In this document: positions 1 through 12,049 of the stretch, piece after piece | Layout of the letters: every line of letters begins with the position of its first letter | Position numbering within the stretch: the first letter of the stretch is position 1 | Assembly (NCBI RefSeq): GCF_033958435.1 | Contig: NC_134138.1 | Location: 209,941,298-210,005,297, forward strand | Source of the DNA: Carettochelys insculpta | Lineage: Eukaryota > Chordata > Testudines > Carettochelyidae | Reading direction: 5' to 3' | Length of the DNA stretch: 64,000 nucleotides | Notes under the pieces: model-generated | The model's input: the letters and a program-made list of their open reading frames with translations, nothing else | Told to the model about the DNA's origin: nothing | Databases searched by the model: none | Position numbers and translations under genes: made by a program

Positions 1-105
1 TCATGAAAACCAATGGCATGTCACACACTTTGTTTTTATTTATAGATACCCTAATAAAAATGTATATCTTGTTGGAATGCAATAGCAAACATTTATATCA
101 TAAAT

Positions 106-124
106 ACACACACACACACACACG
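106..124 (+). repeat. (AC)n microsatellite
   Basis: An uninterrupted CA run of about nine units. Confidence 0.9.
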
Positions 125-2890
125 GAGTAACTAAATAAAACCTCAAACAAGAAAAGCCTTGTGTCACAGACATGAAAGACTTTGTTAAAATGCTAATTCT
201 TGGGCATGTGAAGCCAAGTGCACATTGTGTGATGACCAGAGATCAATATAGTAAATGCATTCTTCTCTCTGCCCTCAAGGAAACAGTTCACGTGGAAAGG
301 GAACCTAGCAGCTTAATTTCCATGAGAAGCAGCTACAAGTATGGGCAAGGAAGAATTCCTCATCTTTAGACTGCTTTGATTCTAATCAGGCAGAATAACT
401 GAACAAGACAAATCCCCAGAGCTTCTCTGGCTAGCCACGAAAGATTTTTTTAGACACTGGCAGATGACTACATTTCTGCAGCTACCATTTGGGAATTAGA
501 TGTTGACTTACCTGTACACATGTTTTATCTGCTTTTAACTCTCAATGACTGATTTTTCCCTAGCTATTAACCTTTTCATCCACTATAGAATTGTATCTTA
601 GATCTCCCACTGCAAGCCAAATCTGAGCGAGTAACTGGACTCTTAGGACTGAGTGTACCTGAAATACTTGTGATTTTTGATGTGGCCAACCATTTAGCAC
701 ATACATGAGAGTGTTCAAGGGGACTCCTTGTGACTCCTTTACAAGACTACTATAATACTTCAGGAGTTCACAATTCTTACTGGCTCAGTGAAATCTAATT
801 GTGGTACATACCACCAGTTTGGACTGTCTGCCCTGAGGTAATGGCTCATGGTAACGATTGCCTGCAGACTGTGTAAGCAGGTAGAATCCTACCCAGCTCC
901 TCAAAATGTAGATAAAATTAGAAGTACTTTGATAGTTTTTTTTCCTGAGCATCCCTGATTGAACACAAATCCTTCCAAGCTTCTTGTTCCTTATCCAGAA
1001 CTGTTCAGCCCCTTGGTCATGGCCCTCATGCACATCTGCCTACAGTGTCCATAAAAGAGATCTTTATTCTGGGGACTGGACACTAGAACCACCTGTACCA
1101 ACACTAGCCACCAGATGGTAAGGAAAGCCAGGGTCTCAGCACAGCTCTAAGTGGCTGCTCAAGGCATTTTATAGGTCTCCTGGAACACTACCGAAGCTAT
1201 TGTGACAACTGGTATCCAGGAGGAAGCATTAAATCTGGCTGTGGAGCAGATTATAAAAAGCAAGGAGACATCTGGGTTGATCAATGTGACACCAGAGCAG
1301 GAGAGGAAATACATATGATTATCCCACATGGCCATGCGAGTGACTATTAGCTGCTGGAAGAGTGCCATAGCCACACTGCATAAACACACAACAGCCTGGG
1401 GTAACTCAATTTGCAACAAATCAAGTTCACTTTGAAAGAGAACTTCAGTATTCATAATAAATGGGAGTCAGTGCCAATGAATTGTGTCATGAGTGCACAG
1501 GAGTTTTCCGATTAGATTAATTTGATTTAGTCTGGTTTAAACTCCCAGGCTGGGTGAACCCCAAGTAACTTCTGCTTGAGTGGGGTTCTGAAAAAATAGG
1601 CAAAGGTTCAAAAAGGGAGAGCATTCTTATTCCATCAAGATAGCTTCTCGCTCCTGAGTTAAGATAATACCAGGCCTGAACACATCAAATTCCAAGCACA
1701 GTCGCCTAAGGTTCTCAGTAGATTACTGAAGTTTCTCTCAAATCTATCCCACAAATTGAGCAGAATGACAAACAAGGAAAGATTTCCTTTTATGATATAA
1801 GTAAACATCACATAATTATACTCATACAGTTCCATCAATAACCACTATAATGACAGGCTCTTGTACATTTGAGTTCCTCTCTTCTTTCTGAGGACAGGTG
1901 TTTGGGTAGGCTTTTCATAATTATGAAGTTAACATTTTCCTAAACATTGACTCAAAAGTCAGCACTTCTCTCAGCTTCCACACATGGGGCACTTAGAAGT
2001 GCATTGGATCAGCTGTCTGCATCTAAGTTTGATGTTCTTATTGCTGTTATTTTTAATGCTCACCATTTATCAGGCATCTAATAGGTACAATCTGACTCAC
2101 TGAGATACATATCTTAGACAAATTAGCACCCATGTTACATCAGCTGCCATTGCAAAGTGCAGCTGCTGCATGGGTAGCAATGGAGTAAGCAACACTACAT
2201 GCAAGGCACAAGAAAATTGCCATATGAACCTTTCTGCTGTGTAAATCTGCAGACAATTGCTATAATACTGGTATTAGTTTTTCTAATTGGGCCTTCTGAA
2301 GAGCAAGTATAGCGAGCAAAAACAGTGGAAAGTCAGTAAGCAGCATGGTTCAATAAATATTGGTTCTGATTAAATCTAATGATTTATTTTAGTGCAAGTC
2401 TTCAGGAAGCAAGAAGTATGAGACGGCTTTAACAGAGGCTTCCAGTAACACAAGTTAGTCCCTGGTTAATTAGATTAGTTAGGTGCACTGTTACCAAGCT
2501 AGCTACCCTTCTGATTTCTCCTCATGTGAGTCCACTCCAGCCCCTGCCAGTCCTGGGGCCTGAGACCATTACTTGGCTCAGGATGGAATCACAGATCTCC
2601 CACTCTCAAACTGGGCCCAGGCAGCAATCCCATGATCCCCCGTGATTTACCTCAACAGGTCTGATTTCCACCCCCTTAACCCTACCCCCGCCGGCCCCAA
2701 CTTCTATCACAACCCAGGAGGAGTGGCAATGATATGACTGGTCCGACAAACTTTAGAAATCAACATATCGATTAGAACAAAAACACTTCAGGCGATAAAA
2801 AAAAAATCAGATATTGAAACAATAGAGACAATGAGTCAGCCTAGTTAACCAGATAGCTAACCTTCTGCCACATGGGGGTCCTGTTGCTTC
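125..2890. other. Unclassified non-coding DNA
   Basis: AT-rich single-copy-like sequence. Short frames (for example minus 1159-1455) have no recognisable domain or splice context. No repeat family was identified. Confidence 0.5.
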
Positions 2891-2896
2891 TTATCC

Positions 2897-3096
2897 AGGT
2901 GGTCTCAAACTAGGGGGTTGTGACCCACAAGAGGTCACCTGGGAAGAAGGGTTATGAGCTGCCAGACTCCACACCCAGCCTCACTTTGCCTCCAGCATCT
3001 TTTAAAATATTTAACACTGTTTTTAACTGAGGGTTCTGGACTCAGAGATTTGCTGTACGAATGGTGTCACAAATGCAAACATTTGAGAACCATTAT
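2897..3096. mobile_element. hAT-type MITE, old
   Basis: AGGTGGTCTCAAACTAGGGG at the left and CATTTGAGAACCATT at the right are imperfect inverted ends of the TGGTTCTCAAA type. The interior GGGTTGTGACCCACAAGAGG is typical of this class. Confidence 0.55.
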
Positions 3097-3419
3097 TATA
3101 GACCTCCTGAGATCACTAGGGCCTGGGTTACTCCCTGTTCCTTTAGTTCACAAACCATTTCTCATCCCTTGCATCTGCGTGAATATCTTTTAAAAGCTAC
3201 TTAGTCATCTGGATTTCCAGGTTCCCAGCTGAGCAAAGCAAGCTTGTCTCTTCCTTGAAGGCAGGGTGCATGATGCTGGAAGCTAATAGAACCAACCTGG
3301 CCTCTTACTACCCTGCCTAACACAAGCAGTTCAGTGACCTGAAAATCAGAAAGGAATCCTACAATAAATAGAAAGGTACACAAATTGCTAAAGAAGAAAC
3401 ACAAAATAGCACAAACATG

Positions 3420-4350
3420 TAGGGCGAAAAATCAGAAAGCCTAAGATACAAGAGGAGTTACACCAGCAAGAGACAAAAAGGCAGCAAGAAGGCATTCTTT
3501 AAGTACAATTTTCTTCCATCTTTTGCTCCTACTTAGCAGGGAAGGAGAGCTAATAACTGATGACCACCCAGGTGTTCAATGCCTGTTTTGCTTCAGTCTT
3601 CACTAACAATGTAAATGTTACCAGCTACCCAACAATATTTAAGAGGGGGAAGGAATAAAAACACACAGAGGGAAAGAATAGGTTAAGGAACATTTAAATA
3701 AGTTGGAAGTATTTAAGTCAGCAAGGCCAGATTAAATTCACTACAGGGCACTTAAGAAACTAGATGAAACAATCGCTGAACTATTGGCAATTAATTACCT
3801 TTGAGAATTTACAAAGGACAGATTAAATTCCAAAGACTTACAGATGGACAAATATAAAACCCTTTTTATTCTGAGGGCATCAGGGAAGAGGCCCTGGGGG
3901 GATTCTAAAGCAGTTAACCTGACTTCACCAATGGAAAAGATACTTGAACAAATTGTTAAATGATTTGTAAGCACCTAGAGGATAACAAGAGTTCTGAGGA
4001 ATAGCCAGCATGGATTTACTAGGAATAAGTCATGCCAAACTAACCTAATTACATCTTTGATGGTGTTACTGTCCTAGGGGATTAGTGGGTAGGGAGCAGT
4101 ATTTGTGATAAGAGCCTTTAAATAATCTAGATGTGGCAGTTCCTTATGACATTCTCGTAAAGCAAACTAGGGAAACATGGGCTAGGTAAAATTCCTGTAA
4201 GGTCAGTGCAGAAGTGGTTGAGGGACCATATTCAAAGAGTAATTAATGGTTTGCTTTCAGAGTGGGAGGCCATAACTAATGGGATCTCGCAGGACTCTGT
4301 TGTGGGTTCCGAACCAATCAAGGGTTTAATTTGGGATTTGGCTAATGAAG
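3420..4350 (+). mobile_element. Old CR1/L3-like LINE fragment
   Basis: Degraded RT-region sequence shows the order and spacing of CR1: a CACTACAGGGCACTTAAGAA segment, then AACCTGACTTCACC, CAGCATGGATTTACTAGG and GGAGGCCATAACTAATGGG. These parallel the RT section of the younger CR1 at 32.9-33.5 kb. Frames are heavily broken. It stops near a minus-strand Penelope-type fragment at 4370. Confidence 0.6.
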
Positions 4351-4369
4351 TTGAAAGTATGCTTATATT

Positions 4370-4430
4370 ATTTATTAGGTGAAGAGCTTTTTTGGGACAG
4401 AGCCACTTCTTCAGATCTGGAGAATAACTA
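4370..4430 (-). mobile_element. Penelope 3'-end fragment with decayed hammerhead-like core
   Basis: Read on the minus strand, this contains CTGAAGAAGTGGC..GTCCCA followed by an A-run, AGCTCTTCACC and TAATAAATA. The spacing equals that of the hammerhead-like motif at 52690, with core changes (CTGAAGA for CTGATGA; GAAA lost). It is a diverged copy of a related PLE subfamily. Confidence 0.5.
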
Positions 4431-4785
4431 ATAACTAACAGAAAAAGAATTAAAAAAAAGATAGGAAAAGATGAAAGAAAAAAAACCCTGACAAATCAGC
4501 TAGATGGGGGGAGGAGAGGGGGAAGAAGGTGGAGTAAATAAACCTCTGCAAGTAATGGACTTCATCTGCATCTTTTTTTCATTTTACTAAGTATTATGTT
4601 TAAATAGAAATATAGATTTTTGAATGGCAAATGCCTATTAAAATAATACCTCTTCCAGTGGCACAATATTGGTTTAATTTGTGAAAGTTTACAAAAGCTA
4701 CAATTCTTTGCTGTTAGCCACATGGGTATTTATAGATAGTTATGTTCTGGAGTGGCTTCCAAAAGAGGCTGCCCTTCCATCAGAG

Positions 4786-5219
4786 GCCGTTTCTACAAAT
4801 GCCGCTTAAATGGCCCAAAATATGCTAATTTGGCACGGATGCAAATTCCCCATGCCTTGTTAGCATAAGGTCATGTGATCTGGAGTCCGGAAGATGTTCT
4901 TCCAGACTCCAAAATGCTGTGTAGAAGCAAGGCCTGTTGGGGGGGTCTTCTAGAAGGAAGTCCTTCTTCTGGATGCCCCTCCTTCCTGCAAATTTTTGGG
5001 AAGAAGGGGCCTCCAGAAAAAGGACTTCCTTCTGGAAGACCCCCCAGGGGCCGTGCTTCTACACGGTGTTTTGGAGTCCAGAAGAACATCTTCAGGACTC
5101 CAAGTCACATGACTTTATGCTAATGAGGTGCAGGGAATTTGCATCCATGCCTCATTAGCATATTTAGGGCCATTTATTAGCATGCCACTTTCAGAGAAAG
5201 TGGCAAGTGTAGAAATGGC
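4786..5219. mobile_element. Palindromic MITE, possible TSD CAGAG
   Basis: The termini GCCGTTTCTACA and TGTAGAAATGGC lie at the ends of a 434-bp foldback. Arms are about 85-90% alike by eye. CAGAG occurs at 4781-4785 and 5220-5224. Open frames on both strands across 4871-5158 come from the palindrome and are not genes. Confidence 0.75.
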
Positions 5220-5724
5220 CAGAGGTTTTTAAGAACAGGTTGGGTAATTACCTATCAGGGAGATCCCTTCCAGCTTTACATTACTATGGATTGTCTTAAA
5301 ATTGCCTCCCAAGTGTTTGTAGCTTATCTGGATCCATTTGTGCAGCTTTACCATTTATTTTTCTGCTCATACTCTATTAAGCCAGAATGAATTCATGCAG
5401 GAAAATCTTTTAACACAATACATAATAACATCACCTCATTGACTAAGTTTACCTATGTAAGGAATGTGGAAGCACAAGCTTAACGAATTTGAGGAATATA
5501 TTCTTTATAGATCATTTACATGGAAATGGGAAGCTTCAGGGTGTGTATATGTAAATAGCTGCTTTGTGTGCAAGACATGCTGGGTAGCAGTGAAGCAGTG
5601 GTTTTTCGCCAATTGTAAACAACTTATTATTGTAAAGTCACAAATTATGCTATCACCCAGTGTGGCAATTATGGAATATCACCAGTTCTTAAAATTATTG
5701 TGGGGATACAGGGTGATCATCGCT

Positions 5725-6610
5725 TCTGTGTAAGATGAGGCTCACACAGGGCTCCCCTCAACAGAGTACTGTGGAGTAGATGTGGGGAAAGTATATTGGT
5801 TGAACCAGCTGGCTTTTGGTCATACAGACTGAAGTTTGGTTTGGCTAGTCCTTCCCCACACTGTTCAAAAGTAGAACTAAAGCCCAGACCAATGCTGGGG
5901 TCTGTCAGGGTTTTTTGGGAATGCACCCTGGTGGATACTGAGATTTTTGTGGTGAGGCCCAGAGCTGAAGCCAGTGAGAGCTGAAATCACTGGCAACTGA
6001 AGCCACTGAGAACTGAAATCCCAGCGTTTTGCTGTGTCAAACCCACAAAGTAGCAGGCAAGTGGCCGGCAGACAGTAGCGGACAAGCAGCTGGCAGGGGT
6101 GGCCAGTGGAGCAGGAAACAAGTGGCCAGGCAGGGGTGGCTGGCAGGAGCACCAAGCAAGCAACTGGCAGGTGATCCTGTCCCTGTGTGTCAAGAGACGA
6201 CATGCTGATGTACCCGTGAACTCTGGGTTCATATGGACCAGTTTGCTCTGTGAGTGGAGAGTTGAGGCAGAGGTACACGCTTCAAGTGGGAGTGTTTGGA
6301 TAATGAACTCTAAGCAAGGGCACTCAGCTTTGCAAACTCTGGGGAGAGTGCCTTGCTTAAAAGGGTTTTCCTTTCCTTTGTTTCGGAATACTGCATGTGT
6401 TGCTGTGTAAATTAATGTTAGGCTACTGTTATTAAACACACCATTTCTGTCTCAGACTCTGTGCTTGCAAGAGGGGAAGAACTACTTTTACAGGCACTCA
6501 GCAGATAGGGTGAGATTCTCCCAGGTTACTGAGGGGGGGCTCAAGACTGTTTGGTTGCATTATTGACAGAATCCCGTGGGAACTGAACCTGGCCTTTCTT
6601 GTGGTCACCT
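5725..6610 (+). repeat. LTR-like interspersed repeat, uncertain
   Basis: The region has a repeat-rich middle with GGCAGG/AAGTGGCC phrases (6050-6170), ATTAAA at about 6431, then TCTGTCTCAGACTCTGTGC and GTGAGATTCTCCCAGGTTAC. The promoter-like, polyadenylation and U5-like order suggests an LTR. No TG..CA ends with a target duplication could be fixed. The frames on both strands (5877-6439) have no known domain. Confidence 0.35.
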
Positions 6611-7200
6611 GCCATTAATAGAAGGGTTACACATACAATGTTCATCTAATCTTGCTTCAGTATTTGCAACTTTCAGTGTTTCTTTAAAAACCTCCATATT
6701 AGAGTAAAAACATACAGTATAGTAATTAACAAACCTTTTAAGTAGCTGATGTTTACAGTGTATTTCTCCCATATTTAGAGAAAAAGGTATTTGAAATAGA
6801 CAAGGCTGTTTATATAATTTGGACATATGTTGAAATGCAGCATTGCTGATCAATAAAGGGCAACAAGGAACATCATTCACTGTATGCATGTTTTGAATTA
6901 TCGGGCTCTCCTAACATAGCTGCAATAGCCATTTCTAATGCATGGGGGTTAGCTTATGGGTCCTAATAAATATGGAAATAATGTGCAATTAATTTGGAAA
7001 AAGAAGCCAGTAAGGGATTATTTGTAAGAATATTGGGAGTACTCCCCCCAAAAAACAAATATTACATTGTGTACTTCAGACTCTTTTTTCATGATTACAG
7101 TGTCATTGACAAACTATAGACCTCTATTTTAAGACAACAATGACACATGGGATGGGTTATAGGAATAAGGGGATTTCAAAGTGTGCAGGTTCCTTTAGAA

Positions 7201-7375
7201 AAGGACCCTGTGTAGACGAGCCACACGCAATCGAAAGCGGCACTTTCAAAGTGCCGTGGCCACCATTATGCTAATGAGACACTGCATATTCATTGAAGCA
7301 CCTCATTTGCATATCTCAAAGTGTCTCATTAGCATCACCCTTTCAAAAGGGGGGGTGGCTAGTCTAGACCCAGCC
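7201..7375. mobile_element. Harbinger-type MITE, right half only
   Basis: The segment contains GTGTAGACGAGCCACACGC, GGCACTTTCAAAGTGCCG, TTATGCTAATGAGACACTGC and ends GTCTAGACCCAGCC, matching the right half of the 24385-24798 family. The left half is absent. Confidence 0.7.
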
Positions 7376-7821
7376 ATGACGTTTTGATACCATTTCTGGA
7401 GACTACTAACTCTGAAGTTCAATATTTATCCATTTCTTGAAGCCTATTAGCACTCTTGCACTTCAGTCATTAAGTCCATTTTCCCAAGTGATGTCAAGCA
7501 GAGCTGGGCCAGTGGGGCCCAGCTGGTGGGCGGGGCCCAAAACAGCATGCTGACAGCAGGGCCCAGCCAGTGGGTGGTAGATGCTATTATCAGTTGGAAC
7601 CTGGGGCCCTAAAGGCACAGGACCCAAGGCATACCGCTTGCTCATCTTGCCCAAACGCCAGGCCGGATGCCAAATACTGTTTGTCCCTACCTACCGTAGC
7701 ATAGAGACATTTTGCAGCCTATGTTGCTTGTCAACAACAGTTCATTTTGTCAAGGAATTGCAGGCAAAGCTTCACGGCCCAACTGCTCAGGGTATTTCAC
7801 TGAGCTGGGGGAATTTACTAT

Positions 7822-7880
7822 AAAAACTAATACATTTGTTAGTCTCTAAGGTGCCACAGGACTGCTCATTGTTTGTGTAA
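7822..7880 (+). mobile_element. Penelope 3'-end fragment
   Basis: TTTGTTAGTCTCTAAGGTGC followed by CACAGGACTGCTCATTG matches the same positions in the Penelope 3' end at 52738-52770. Only this short tail is recognisable. Confidence 0.55.
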
Positions 7881-8862
7881 CTATCCCCATACCATTAGAA
7901 GAGTTTGGCCCTGTTTCATGGATGAGTTCAATGCCCACAAATGTTACTGTTTCCAAACACCTGGTTCCAGCTCATCTATTCAGAGAAGGGAAGGTCAAAA
8001 CATTCAAGTTTTAGAGACTTTAGAGAATGTTATGCTACCCTTGAGAACACGAGGAAATCCTTAAGTAATATTTTTGTCATGTAATTTGAATCATTAAGCC
8101 ATAGCAAGTCATGGAAACTGATGAAAAAAGAGCCATAATTGATAGCATTAAAGCATCTCGGCTTCTTCGGAGATATTGTTAATTTATACCTTCTCACGAT
8201 AACCCTTAACAGCAGATGAGTTTTTAACTGCATTCAGTGGTACAGAAGGCAATTTCTTGCCCTGCCAGTACTTGACAACAGACATTTTACAGCCTGACTA
8301 ATCTATGGTCTATTAATGAGGCACTAAAATACTAATGAATAAAAGAGATATTAAAGTTCCTTTGCTGCTTTTCTTTTTCATGTAAAAGTTGCAGTTTTCA
8401 TAGGTAGGCCTACAAAATGCTTTATTATTCATTTTTAAAATGTGTTTGCTATCTAGTCATTTGTTAATTTAAGCTGGCTGCCCTGTGATCAGAGTTAAAA
8501 TCGGTACTTGTACATAGCTCTGTAGTCCACAGATTTCACTTATTGTGGTGAGGAGAGGAAAGCAGGAATAGAGCAGGAAATCCACTATATCATCCACAGC
8601 CCTGTCTCCTTCCTCATGGCTATTATTCTTCATTGCAAAACATATTGTGTGCCTGCAAGCCCAGGGGCTCCCCTGTTTATAGACCTTCCATTTAAGTGAA
8701 TAAGCATTCTGTTCAGAAGTGCATTTCCAAACTGGGCCTTAACACTGTGGTCTTGAGGAGACTCTGGTTTACACCTTAATGGGCAGTTTTTGAGCAATTA
8801 ATTCTTAAATGAAAAATCCAATAGGATTTTGTAGACAGAGCCAACAAGAAACAGCACACATT

Positions 8863-9304
8863 GGCTACGTCTACACGTGAAGCCTACATCGAAGTAGTCT
8901 ATTTCGATGTTGCGACATCGAAATAGGCTATTTCAATGAATATCGTCTACACGTCCTCCAGGGCCGGCAATGTCGATGTTCAACTTCGACGTTGCGCAGC
9001 CCAACATCGAAATAGGCGCAGCGAGGGAACGTCTACATGCCAAAGTAGCACACATCGAAATAGGGCTGCCAGGCACAGCTGCACACAGGGTCACAGGGCG
9101 GACTAGTGCTTCCAGGGCAACAGCTAGCCGCTCCCTTAAAGGGCCCCTCCCAGACACACTCAGCCTGCACAGCACGCGGTCTGAAGAGCCATAGGCACAC
9201 AGACCCAGGGCGCCGCAGTCACGGACCCCCAGCAGCAGCAGCAGCAGCAGCTAGAGGTCCACCCAGCCCTCCCGGCAGGAGCAGGGCTTGCCCTGACCCA
9301 TGCC
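8863..9304 (+). mobile_element. Harbinger transposon 5' end: TIR and subterminal repeats
   Basis: The element begins GGCTACGTCTACACGTG at 8863, which matches the ends of the palindromic MITEs elsewhere in the window (GGCTGTGTCTACACGTG at 23532). The next 200 bases carry repeated CATCGAAATAG-type motifs in both orientations (8889-8930, 9005, 9054). Such subterminal repeats usually serve as transposase binding sites. A (CAG)7 run sits at 9230-9251 in the untranslated leader. The matching 3' TIR was not found downstream. Confidence 0.7.
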
Positions 9305-10633
9305 ATGTGGGAGGCAGCTGAGCACCTCCTTGCCCCAGGGGAGGAGATGCCCCCAGGGCAGCAGGGCTCAACCCCTACCCCTGCAGCACCCCGCTCCACC
9401 CCCCGCCTCACACGCCGGCAGCTGTGGAGCTACCCCACCAGCACCGACTGGTGGGAGCGGCTGGTGCTTGGGGAGTGGGACGACGACCACTGGCTCAGGA
9501 ACTTCAGGATGACACGGCAGACATTCCTGGAGCTGTGCCCGTGGCTCACCCCCGCACTCAGGCACCAGGACACTGCCATGCGGCGTGCCCTCCCTGTGGA
9601 GAAACGGGTCGGCATCGCTGTCTGGAAGCTGGCCACTCCGGACAGCTACCGCTCCATGGGGCAGCAGTTTGGTGTCGGAAAGGCCACCGTCGGGGCTGTC
9701 TTCATGGAGGTAAGCGAAACCACGGGGGGAGGGCAGGGCAGGGCAGGGGGGCCAGAGCAGGGGGGCCAGAGCAGGGCAGGGGGGCCAGGGCAGGGGGGCC
9801 AGAGCAGGGCAGGGCAGGGCCATGCACACCCTGCTCACCCCTCATTGGGGCTGTCCCATGTGCTTTCTCTGCAGGTTGTGTGTGCCATCAACGCCATGCT
9901 CCTGCACAGGCTCATGAGGCTGGGGGACCCTAATGCCACCATCGCCGCCTTTGCCACCCTGGGCTTCCCCAGCTGCTTTGGGGCTCTGGATGGGACTCAC
10001 ATCCCCATCCGCGCCCCGCATCACAGTGGCAGATGATACCTCAATCGCAAGGGCTACCATTCTGTCGTCCTGCAGGCCTTGGTGGACAGCCGGGGATGTT
10101 TCCAGGACATTTACGTGGGCTGGCCTGGCAGCACCCACGACGCCCGGGTTTTCCGCAACTCGGGCTTGTGCCGCCGGCTGGAGGCGGGGACCTACATCCC
10201 CCAGCGGGAGATCCCTCTGGGGGACACCACCATGCCCTTCTGCGTCATCACAGATGCGGCCTACCCCCTCCGGCCGTGGCTCATGCACCCCTACACGGGC
10301 CATCTCTCCGCTAGCCAGGAGCGCTTCAACGAGCGCCTGAACCGTGTGCGCCAGGTGGTGGAGCGCTCATTTGGCCACCTGAAGGGACGCTGGAGATGTC
10401 TCCTGACCCGCCTGGATGCGGGCCCCAACAACATCCCCCAGATTGTGGGTGCCTGCTGCGCCCTGCACAATTTGGTCGAGAGCAAGGGGGAGACCTTTCT
10501 GCAGGGCTGGGCTGTGGAGGCCAGCAGGGCACACGTCCAGCCACCTGCTGCCCCCAGTCGGCAGGTGGACCCCGAGGGGACCCGGGTCCGGGAGGCCCTG
10601 CGGGCCCACTTCGACGAACAGGCTGCGGGGTGA
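9305..10633 (+). pseudogene. PIF/Harbinger transposase (HARBI1-like DDE nuclease), one nonsense codon
   Basis: The gene encodes the DDE nuclease of a PIF/Harbinger DNA transposon. Exon 1 is 9305-9709 (135 codons, donor GAG|GTAAGC). The intron is 9710-9874, ending TTTCTCTGCAG. Exon 2 is 9875-10633. Together they give about 387 residues, near the usual length. Family motifs: GALDGTHIPI with the first catalytic Asp at 9989-9991, WPGSTHDARVF with Asp at 10139-10141, DAAYPLRPWL, and VERSFGHLKGRW with the Glu near the C-terminus. A TGA at 10034-10036 interrupts the frame just after the first Asp motif and is the only break seen. The intron is 165 nt, a multiple of 3 with no stop, so unspliced RNA also reads through to the TGA. 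The second Harbinger protein (MYB-like) is not present nearby. High GC distinguishes it from surrounding DNA. Confidence 0.88.
9722..9825 (+). repeat. GGGCA/GGCCAGAG minisatellite inside the Harbinger intron
   Basis: Short G-rich units of the type GGGCAGGGCAGG and GGGGCCAGAGCA are repeated across almost the whole intron between the donor at 9710 and the acceptor at 9874. Array length is likely polymorphic and could change the frame of unspliced RNA. Confidence 0.8.
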
Positions 10634-10674
10634 ACTCTGCCCAGGCCCCCTACTGCCCGCCCCTTCCTCCCCCA

Positions 10675-11117
10675 CACTCCGCCATCCTCGACCAAGCTGG
10701 AATCCCAACCATGCATGCCCTCCTTAGGCAGCGGCAGCTCCCCTGGCTTGGCCACATCCACAGGATGAACGATGGAAGGATCCCAAAAGACATCCTGTAT
10801 GGCGAGCTAGCCTCTGGCAAAAGACCTCCCGGACGCCCCCAATTGTGCTACAAAGACGTCTGTAAGAGAGACCTCAAGGAAGTAGACATTGACCCAGATA
10901 GTTGGGAAGAGCTGGCAGACGACTGCAGCAGCTGGAAGCAGGAACTACACAAGGTCTTCAGATGGGCAAGATGAAGATCGGACAGGTGGCAAAGGAGAAG
11001 CGAGCCTGTAGAAAGGACAGCAAGCACCTGCCAGACACCCACTACATATGCAGCAGCTGTAGCAAGGACTGTCACTCTTGTGTGGGCCTCCACAGTCACA
11101 GTCAACGCTGCAAATGA
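10675..11117 (+). pseudogene. Non-LTR retrotransposon ORF2 C-terminal tail with zinc-finger end
   Basis: From about 10681 the frame reads a segment with LPWLGHIHRM, then RIPKDILYGELASGKRPPGR and a YKD..KRDLK stretch. This is the conserved region after the RT domain in several LINE clades. After a frameshift near 10960 a second frame (to 11117) ends with a C..C...C.SCVGLHSHSQRC finger, the usual last motif of these polyproteins. RT and endonuclease domains are missing, so this is a 5'-truncated copy. The clade cannot be fixed from this piece. It starts about 40 bp after the Harbinger stop codon. Confidence 0.6.
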
Positions 11118-12049
11118 TGATCTTAAATAGAATTACGAAGGGTGCAATCCATAGTCTACGCAGACTGAAGGATGCCTTGGCACGGGGTGACAGCAGGAAC
11201 TGTCCCTGCCCCACACTCACCACAGCAGCAGGAGAGGGAGTGACCTGGCAGCCTGGTCTGCTCCACCCAACCACTTATCTCCTAGCCCACTGTGCTCTGC
11301 TTTGATGAGGTGGTGGGAAGCAGAGCGCTCTTGGGACAAGGCTGGGATGCTTTGCTTGCCACAACCACAGTGAAGCAGAGTGAAGCAGGCTGAGGGATGA
11401 TGACAGAGCGGAGCAGGCTGCTGGGTCGCTCTGGGCCTCCAGCTTCCACTGCTGCAGTGACTGCAGGGGGCTCAAGTCTTGCTGCCACTCTGAGCCAGGT
11501 CTGCCATCAGTCTCCAAGGCCCCACTGGGCCCCAGGGGTCCTCTCCATAGCACGGTTAAGAGAGCCACTACAGAGTCCCCCAAAGTGAGGGACCTGGAGT
11601 GGCTGCCCCAAACCAGCCTGTAGATAAGACAGCTCTGTGTGAGTGTAGTATTCCTCCTGGGGAATGCCTCTCTCCCCTTAAAGACCAAGTCCCCGAACAG
11701 AATCCTGGGAGGAAGTTTCTGTAAGAGAGCAAACAGCCTGTTAGAGGCCTGCACTGATATAAAAATGTGGATCTGCACCTGATTCACATGCACTGGAAAC
11801 AGCATGCATCCAACCCACAAACTACTCACCTGCCTAGTCCGTGTATCTGCATCCCGCACCTCAGCCACAGCAAGCAAGCTAACAGGGCCTCACTCTCAGG
11901 AGAGGGGGTTATGTGGATGTGTCCCAGGAGTGCTTGTCCCACTCTGCCCCACCAGCTGCTCCCACCGGGGACTGGGCCTGAGCCACTCCTGCAGAGAAGC
12001 ATGGTTAGGGCCCAGGTGCTTGTCCTGCTGCCGCTTGGCAGTCACTTCC

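Larger units (their letters stand above)
5230..8860. other. Non-coding DNA between listed repeats
   Basis: Apart from the LTR-like repeat, the MITE half and the Penelope tail listed separately, nothing is recognised. Stretches 6615-7200 and 7885-8860 show no coding or structural signal. Confidence 0.5.

Noticed and set aside
4871..5158. Three overlapping frames of 72-82 codons on both strands
   Set aside because: They read the two arms of a palindromic MITE. The mirror-image frames are produced by the inverted repeat.
5877..6439. 133- and 150-codon minus frames
   Set aside because: They overlap each other in a repeat-like region and have no domain, signal peptide or splice context.
9368..10761. 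Long minus-strand frames over the Harbinger gene
   Set aside because: They are GC-rich antisense shadows of the transposase. No protein motif is seen.
11275..11877. 200-codon minus frame
   Set aside because: Ser/Leu-rich chance frame in GC-rich DNA. No recognisable domain and no nearby exon signals.
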